Source: CBDFLS01 sp965249185
GTDB lineage: Bacteria > Chloroflexota > Dehalococcoidia > Lucifugimonadales > Australimonadaceae
Assembly: GCA_965249185.1 (NCBI GenBank)
Contig: CBDFLS010000001.1
Location: 62,001 to 126,000 of the forward strand
Direction: 5' to 3'
DNA: 64,000 nucleotides
Position 1 is the first letter of the stretch, and every line of letters starts with the position of its first letter. The position numbers and the translations under genes are program-made. Shown one piece after another: positions 59,154 to 64,000 of this stretch. The notes beneath the pieces are model-generated. The model had not been told where the DNA came from. It did no database searches and worked only from the letters and a program-made list of their open reading frames with translations.

Positions 59154-60985
59154 GTCGTCCCTCCTGCGCGTTTTACCGAACGATGCCGCTCATTCGCGTT
59201 CAAGACACTTTTGCGCAGGCGGACGTTGCTGGGAGTAATCTCCGCAAGCTCGTCACTTGCCACAAAAGCGAGCGCTTCCTCAAGACTAAACTTAACCGGA
59301 GTTTCTAAACGCTCAACAATGTCTGACGTGGCAGACCGCATGTTAGTCAACTTCCGCTCTTTGCAGATATTCAAATCGAGGTCTTTACTCCGGTTATGCC
59401 TCCCAACAACCATGCCCTCATAGACAGGTGTGTGAGGATCTATAAAAGTCTGGCCTCGCTCTTGAGCATTCTTAATGCCGTAAGTGAACGCTACTCCCGC
59501 TACGGAGGCGACTATGGCTCCAAAACGGGTCGATTTCACTTCTCCCTTCATGGGCTGCGGTTCCAATAATTCGCTGTTCATGGTTGCGTTGCCACGCGTG
59601 GCCCGGAGTAAGAAGCTCCGAAAACCGATCAGACCGCGGGTAGGCAACATATACGCGATCCGCATATTGCCATTTCCATCGTTCTGCATGTCCTGCATCT
59701 GCGCCAAGCGGGATACCATCTCCTGGGAAAGAACACCCACATACTCTTCAGGGGTCTCTATAGTGACGCGCTCGTACGGTTCGTAAACCGTGCCGTTCAC
59801 ACGTTTGATGATAGCCTCGGGTTTCGATACTTGGAACTCCATTCCTTCACGACGCATATCTTCAATGAGCACGGAGAGGTGCAGTTCCCCGCGCCCCGAA
59901 ACTATAAACTCATCGGCCCGTTCTGTCCGTGCGACCCGTAGGCTCACATTAGTCTGCAATTCCCTCTGTAAGCGGTCCCAAAGCACGCGAGAGGTAGCAC
60001 ACTTGCCATCTATGCCGGAAAACGGAGAGGTGTTGACTCCAAAGCTCATTTGTACCGTTGGCTCTTCAATGGTGATCCGCTCCAATGGCTCGGGACAGTG
60101 AGCAGCCGCTATTGTGTCCCCAATAGTCACTTCTTTCATCCCGGTCACGGCGCCGATATCGCCGGCGCTCACCACATCGACCTCATGCCTACCCAGATCG
60201 CGGAAGCGAAATAGGTGCTCTGCCCTGCATGGAATTGGCGCGCCCGATTGACCGATAACAACCAATGGATCACCACGACGGATAGCTCCCCGGAAGATGC
60301 GACCCACCGCTATCTGCCCCAGATGGTTGTCGTAATCCAGTGCCGTGACCAGCATCTGCAAGTCGCCATCCAGGTCCGCTATCGGAGGCGGGACATGCTC
60401 AATAATCGCATCGAAAAGAGGCGCCATGTCCACGGGCTGGTCGGCTAACGCGGCAAGGGCATATCCCTCTTTTCCAGACGCGAATAGCACCGGAAAGTCC
60501 AATTGGTCAGCCTCCGTAACCAGATCAAGAAAGAGGTCGTTCACCGCGTCAATTGTTGCCTGCACCCGTATGGTAGACCGATCAACCTTGGCCACAACAA
60601 CCACCGGCTTCAGTCCATGTGCGAGCGCGATCTTGAGGACGTAGCGTGTTTGCGGCATTGGACCTTCAACCGCATCCACGACCAGCAGGCATCCATCGGC
60701 CATATTGACGACACGCTCCACTTCCCCGCTGAAATCTACATGCCCCGGGGTGTCGATAATATTGAGCGTTACTCCTTGATATTGAATCGCCGTGTTCTTG
60801 GCAAGAATGGTAATGCCCCGCTCACGTTCTTGGGGGTTGGAATCCATGATCTGCTCGTTAACCCGCTGGTTCTCTCGAAAAATCTTACTGAATTTCAGCA
60901 TGGCATCAATGAGCGTGGTCTTGCCATGGTCAACGTGAGCGATAATCGCAACGTTACGAAAATGCTTCTGTAGCTCTAACGACAT
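59150..60985 (-). CDS. typA: Ribosome-associated GTPase TypA/BipA
   Basis: A 611-residue translational GTPase that binds the ribosome under stress and helps 50S assembly. G1 is AHVDHGKTT at about residues 16-24, G2 is ERERGITI, G3 is DTPGHVDFSGE near 80, G4 is VVVAKVDR near 133 and G5 is FASGKEG near 170. The elongation-factor domains III and V and the BipA C-terminal domain follow. The frame is complete. Base composition of the gene is clearly lower in GC than its neighbours (about 55 percent in sampled lines against about 70), so its history may differ. Confidence 0.97.
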   Translation of the reverse strand: MSLELQKHFRNVAIIAHVDHGKTTLIDAMLKFSKIFRENQRVNEQIMDSNPQERERGITILAKNTAIQYQGVTLNIIDTPGHVDFSGEVERVVNMADGCLLVVDAVEGPMPQTRYVLKIALAHGLKPVVVVAKVDRSTIRVQATIDAVNDLFLDLVTEADQLDFPVLFASGKEGYALAALADQPVDMAPLFDAIIEHVPPPIADLDGDLQMLVTALDYDNHLGQIAVGRIFRGAIRRGDPLVVIGQSGAPIPCRAEHLFRFRDLGRHEVDVVSAGDIGAVTGMKEVTIGDTIAAAHCPEPLERITIEEPTVQMSFGVNTSPFSGIDGKCATSRVLWDRLQRELQTNVSLRVARTERADEFIVSGRGELHLSVLIEDMRREGMEFQVSKPEAIIKRVNGTVYEPYERVTIETPEEYVGVLSQEMVSRLAQMQDMQNDGNGNMRIAYMLPTRGLIGFRSFLLRATRGNATMNSELLEPQPMKGEVKSTRFGAIVASVAGVAFTYGIKNAQERGQTFIDPHTPVYEGMVVGRHNRSKDLDLNICKERKLTNMRSATSDIVERLETPVKFSLEEALAFVASDELAEITPSNVRLRKSVLNANERHRSVKRAGGTT

Positions 60986-61460
60986 TGTTGTATTCCTTGA
61001 AACAGCGAACGGAGCGTGAAGCTATGAGACAACTTGCAACCAAGTTATACGGTGAAATGATTCCCGGTAATAACCGCGTTCAGGCAACCGGATACCACTA
61101 CTCACACATTATAACTGGCAACGTGGAATAAAGTCTGGTTGCGGAGAACGCGGGACTCCAGAATACCGGGGTCCAAGTAGCCGGCATGCCGCTCGTGTGG
61201 CTGGCACCAGCATCACGTCTTCACACACGAGCGGCAAGCTCGCCTTTCCGGCCACGTCACGAACGCTCAGGCCCCAGCCAGCGCCGATTCGCTCAAAGCC
61301 AAGGCCCTCTGGGGGATACCAGAGGGCCCTCTTCGTGCTCCTGGCCGGGATGTGGGAGGGTCAATCGAGGCCGTCAATACGGCCTTAGTGTATTCCTAGG
61401 AGCATAGAAAGGGTGGGCTCGTGCCTTTCCATCTGTTCTTGCGCCAATGACGCTGGAGGT
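60986..61460. other. Upstream region of typA, no gene
   Basis: About 475 bases with no supported coding sequence. On the minus strand a perfect TATAAT (61113-61108) lies about 120 bases before the typA start, with only a weak -35 match, so it is a possible promoter with a long leader. The sequence near 61000-61140 is A/T-richer, like typA. The part near 61303 holds the hairpin listed next. Confidence 0.4.
61303..61328. terminator. Hairpin downstream of the thiolase-like gene
   Basis: GGCCCTCTGG pairs perfectly with CCAGAGGGCC around the 6-base loop GGGATA. It lies 133 bases beyond the stop of the thiolase-like gene and before the typA promoter region, a likely transcription stop. T-runs beside it are short. 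Confidence 0.55.
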
Positions 61461-62750
61461 CTAGTCCGGACTTGAGCTGAACACCAGCGTGGAGGCGACT
61501 TCGGGCATGACACCGATGGTGACGTATGTCTCGGCCTTGTTTTTGACCTGCCGTGGGCCCGCCCGTCCCTGGAGCTGCTCCATGCCGTCGGTGATGAAGG
61601 TCGTGCGCATGCGCCCGGTCCCTAGGTTGCCACCGCCAGTGTTGAAGGGGTTTGGCCCCTCGATGCTGATATCCCCGGCGTAGAAGTCGTGAGCATCTCC
61701 GCGCTTCACGCCGCGCCACTGGAAGGCCTCCAGGAAATACTGCGTGAAGGTGGCGAACCCGTCGTACGAGCTGAAAATATCGATGTCGCTGGGACGGAGC
61801 CCGGAGCCCGCGTAGGCCTTCCGGGCCATGATGTCTGTCCACTCCTCGGCCTCGTCCAAGGTTTGGACAAGACTCCGATACTGGAACTCGCTCTCGGTAT
61901 GGTCCAGGACATAAACCGGCTTCTGCTTCATGTCCCTGGCACGCTCGGCGGTGGTAACGACGAAGCACGCGGAAGCATGGACGGGCCGGTCGCAATCGAA
62001 GATGCTCAGGTCTTTGGCGATGAAACGCCCATTGAGGTAGTCCTCCGTGGTGAAGGGCGCCGGCTCGTGGAGGGCGTAATAGGAGAACGGGACCATGAGG
62101 CCGTTCTTGCGCTCGGTCACGACGAAGGGGGCCATCCGGTCGTGGTTTGTGCCGTACTTGCGGCAGTACGCGTTGAAGACATAACTATTCGACGCAGCCC
62201 CCCAACCCCAGGGACTAGTCCACTGCGCGGCCCCGCGGGCGCGGGTGTCCGGGTTCTGATGGTACCGGCCCTCAAGGTTTCCGGTCGGGTAGGTCACCAG
62301 GCAGACCGAACACCGGCCGTCACCCACGGCCTGAAAGGCCAAGCCCATCAACCGCCAAAGATAGTCCCCGTGCGAGTTGAAATACTTCACCTTCTTCAGC
62401 CCCATCTGCTGGGCCAACCACTCCCCGGTCACCTGAGTGAGGCCGTCTTCGGAGTGGTATGGCGGGTCAAAGTAACCCCGTGGTGCCCATGGGTCTCCGA
62501 TGGCGCCCCCAGCGCTCTGTCCACCCGGGGACGTGATGATACCGTCGACCTCGTGCGGCGAAATGCCGGCGTCTTCCATGGCCGCCTGGGCGGCCATCAT
62601 GGTGTAGGCCCCCAGCGTCTTGTCCATGCTCACGCCGTCCCAGCGCCGGTCAGTAGGGGAGTGTCCTCTGCCCGCGAGGGCGACTTTGCCCCGGTGCTCC
62701 CATATTCGCACCGGCTCTTTATTTCTCTCCCATCCCGTTTCAACAGCCAT
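61461..62750 (-). CDS. Thiolase-like protein (lipid-transfer/SCP-2 thiolase type)
   Basis: A 429-residue thiolase-superfamily protein. The fold shows GAYTMMAAQAAMEDAGISPHEVDGII near 47-72, GDGRCSVCLVTYPTG, ASACFVVTTAERARDM and the C-terminal GPNPFNTGGGNLGTGRMR. In acetyltransferases a Cys nucleophile lies in a CASG-type motif; here that region reads VKYFNSHGDYL and has no Cys. The closest parallel is the Ltp2/DUF35-dependent group, which cleaves side chains by a retro-aldol reaction. A DUF35 partner is encoded 50 bases upstream, as for that group. Confidence 0.85.
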   Translation of the reverse strand: MAVETGWERNKEPVRIWEHRGKVALAGRGHSPTDRRWDGVSMDKTLGAYTMMAAQAAMEDAGISPHEVDGIITSPGGQSAGGAIGDPWAPRGYFDPPYHSEDGLTQVTGEWLAQQMGLKKVKYFNSHGDYLWRLMGLAFQAVGDGRCSVCLVTYPTGNLEGRYHQNPDTRARGAAQWTSPWGWGAASNSYVFNAYCRKYGTNHDRMAPFVVTERKNGLMVPFSYYALHEPAPFTTEDYLNGRFIAKDLSIFDCDRPVHASACFVVTTAERARDMKQKPVYVLDHTESEFQYRSLVQTLDEAEEWTDIMARKAYAGSGLRPSDIDIFSSYDGFATFTQYFLEAFQWRGVKRGDAHDFYAGDISIEGPNPFNTGGGNLGTGRMRTTFITDGMEQLQGRAGPRQVKNKAETYVTIGVMPEVASTLVFSSSPD

Positions 62751-62800
62751 GGTTCACCGTTTTCTACGTCGCCCCCTCACGGTTGCAAGGACAGCGTGGT

Positions 62801-63211
62801 CTAGGGCGCTATGCGCCACTCGGGGATCAGCCGGCCTGGCTCCAGCTCCAGAAACGCTACCTGGACCTTGGCCCCGACCGGGACCTCGTCCACTGGCACG
62901 CCTGGAAGGTTGGAGAAGAACTTGATAGCTGGGTCCTCTTCCAGGGCGATTATGGCATTGTTGAATGGCTGGTCGGCCTGCCACGCCTGAATCCGCGTCT
63001 GGTGCGTCACACCGTAGCCATCGATCGTGCCGCGACCGCTCGTTTCGAGCCAGCTCAGGTGGAAATGCCAGCCACATTCCGCGCACAACGGCGCAGGCGG
63101 AAACTGTCTCCGTTCGCACACGGTACAGTACTGGACTATCAACCGACGCTCGTTGCATGCGTCCCAGAATGGCTGGCTCAGCGCATCAGGTTCCGGGATG
63201 GGCCTTGGCAT
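62801..63211 (-). CDS. Zn-ribbon/OB-fold protein (DUF35), thiolase partner
   Basis: A 136-residue protein with an N-terminal rubredoxin-like zinc ribbon (Cys-x2-Cys in YCTVCERR and Cys-x2-Cys in LCAECGW) and a C-terminal OB-fold (GRGTIDGYGVTHQTRIQAW and then VPVGAKVQVAFLELE). DUF35 proteins bind acyl-CoA and pair with thiolase-like enzymes, as ChsH2 with Ltp2 in steroid side-chain removal or in 3-ketoacyl-CoA chemistry. The adjacent thiolase-like gene is the obvious partner. Confidence 0.9.
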   Translation of the reverse strand: MPRPIPEPDALSQPFWDACNERRLIVQYCTVCERRQFPPAPLCAECGWHFHLSWLETSGRGTIDGYGVTHQTRIQAWQADQPFNNAIIALEEDPAIKFFSNLPGVPVDEVPVGAKVQVAFLELEPGRLIPEWRIAP

Positions 63212-63301
63212 CTCCGACCTCCCTATCTTGGTATATGTTCGCCGAGATTCCGGTAAATAGCCAGCGCCCTTGCCCGGGTGGCGCCATTACGGCCAAGCGG
63301 C

Positions 63302-64000
63302 CTAGTAGTACGACAGTACGCGCACGTCCGTGCCGTCGGGCACCAGCAGAACGCTGGGACCGGTCGCGTTGCTGATGCGGTCGGCCAGTTCCTGAAACTG
63401 CTCGCTAGTAAGCAGCGGCGAGGGGACGTCGGTGTCGGCACGTTGCCGCACTATAACGCGGTAGCCCAGCGCGGCCTCCAGGCCTTGCGTTAGGGCATCC
63501 CCGCCCTCGGTCGCCAGAGCGTGACCTCTTTCCTTCAGCGGCGCTCCACGGCAACGGCGGGCTCCGGCTGTGCGCGACGGTCCTGCCTGTGCACGAGCCA
63601 GTGGTAGGGCAAGAAGGCTGCGACCGTGGCGATGACGACGATGGCAGGCCTGGCGTCCCGCAGCGTGGCGAGGGCAAGCCCGTCTCCTAAAGAGTCCCGC
63701 AGAAAGATGAAGAGCGCGGCGCTGACGCTGCCTAGCAGGGCAAGCATGCCCGCGGCCAGTGTACCGAACAGGTAGAGGCGGCGGGCCAACGCCGTTCTCT
63801 CTTCGGGACCGCCGGCGCTGGCCCGCCGCTGGGCACCAGCCCAGAAGTAGCCCCAGACCGGCGCCCCCAGCAAAAAGAGGGCGATAGTCAGTGCGACGGG
63901 CTCCCGCCACACGTCCTCCCCGGTGAGGAGCGTCCGCGAGGTCTCGGTGAACACGGCTAAAGCCATGTGCACCAGGGTGCCAACCGCCACCAACAGCGCC
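63302..64000 (-). pseudogene. DUF5671-like membrane protein with extra C-terminal domain, frameshifted and 5' partial
   Basis: The frame is open to the right edge, so the gene starts beyond the window. Four or so membrane helices are present: LVHMALAVF, the W-x-EPVALTIALFLLGAPVWGYFWAGA segment, LYLFGTLAAGMLALLGSVSAALFIFL and IVVIATVAAFLPYHWL. The W.y.W....R.....EE...RRLYL pattern is that of DUF5671 proteins. This frame stops at 63535. A neighbouring frame then continues PLKERGHALATEGGDALTQGLEAALGYRVIVR to a stop at 63302, which looks like the rest of the same protein. A one-base indel near 63545 would join them. Two overlapping genes are an alternative. Confidence 0.55.

Noticed and set aside
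1..64000. CRISPR array or phage genes
   Set aside because: No regularly spaced repeat-spacer units and no capsid, portal, terminase or integrase-like products were seen on either strand.

Overview
This window is a high-GC bacterial chromosome segment. Gene density is high and many start codons are GTG or TTG. The content suggests a heterotrophic aerobe of the Chloroflexota, most like SAR202-type Dehalococcoidia. The reasons are the families of duplicated catabolic genes (LigB-type dioxygenases, Pht5-type decarboxylases, PF04909 amidohydrolases, CaiB transferases), a TAXI-type TRAP transporter and a glyoxylate shunt. No phylogenetic marker was compared, so this placement is an inference.

Layout. 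Bases 1-4970 look accessory: two proteins of unknown function, two inverted copies of one IS1595-like element around a 1.25-kb segment, and cut gene fragments. Bases 5074-12668 run through a 2-keto-4-pentenoate hydratase, a zinc alcohol dehydrogenase, an aceB-aceA-aldo/keto reductase operon and an ECF sigma/anti-sigma pair. Bases 12861-19870 are a mixed housekeeping block: a truncated MscS-like gene, a metallo-beta-lactamase-fold protein lacking most metal ligands, trmD with a MogA/MoaB-like gene, a radical SAM gene and an eIF2B-like gene that are both frameshifted, tRNA-Pro and a carboxymuconolactone decarboxylase-family protein. IS copy 3 (20358-21202) separates a broken YCII-type gene from an unrelated gene tail.

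Bases 21507-30569 form a catabolic and uptake region: an HSL-type hydrolase with Cys at the nucleophile position, two tandem amidohydrolases, a TAXI solute-binding lipoprotein, a fused TRAP permease, a dihydroorotase-like hydrolase and a Rieske protein. The next block holds gluconeogenic glpX and fructose-bisphosphate aldolase in convergent orientation, an MFS transporter and two of the three parts of a ferric-iron-type ABC importer. Bases 37367-44997 hold two converging paralogue arrays: three Pht5-like decarboxylase genes on + and four LigB-like dioxygenase genes on -. With the hydratase, the HMG-CoA-lyase-like and CaiB genes and the thiolase/DUF35 pair, this suggests breakdown of aromatic or polycyclic acids.

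Bases 46574-49549 are a compact minus-strand operon: three small DsrE-family proteins, then egtD (histidine trimethyltransferase) and an alpha/beta hydrolase. No egtB lies beside it. This is the best candidate here for an undescribed system, possibly a sulfur-relay route to ergothioneine or a related thiol. The rest holds an endonuclease Q-like gene, IS copy 4 (the only copy with a flanking direct repeat), a Tag-like glycosylase, a frameshifted DUF427 gene, a double-domain CaiB protein, typA-ridA-aldo/keto reductase, and a membrane protein running off the right edge.

Several otherwise well-conserved genes carry single-base frame breaks or lack a canonical start codon, so assembly indels should be considered before calling them pseudogenes.
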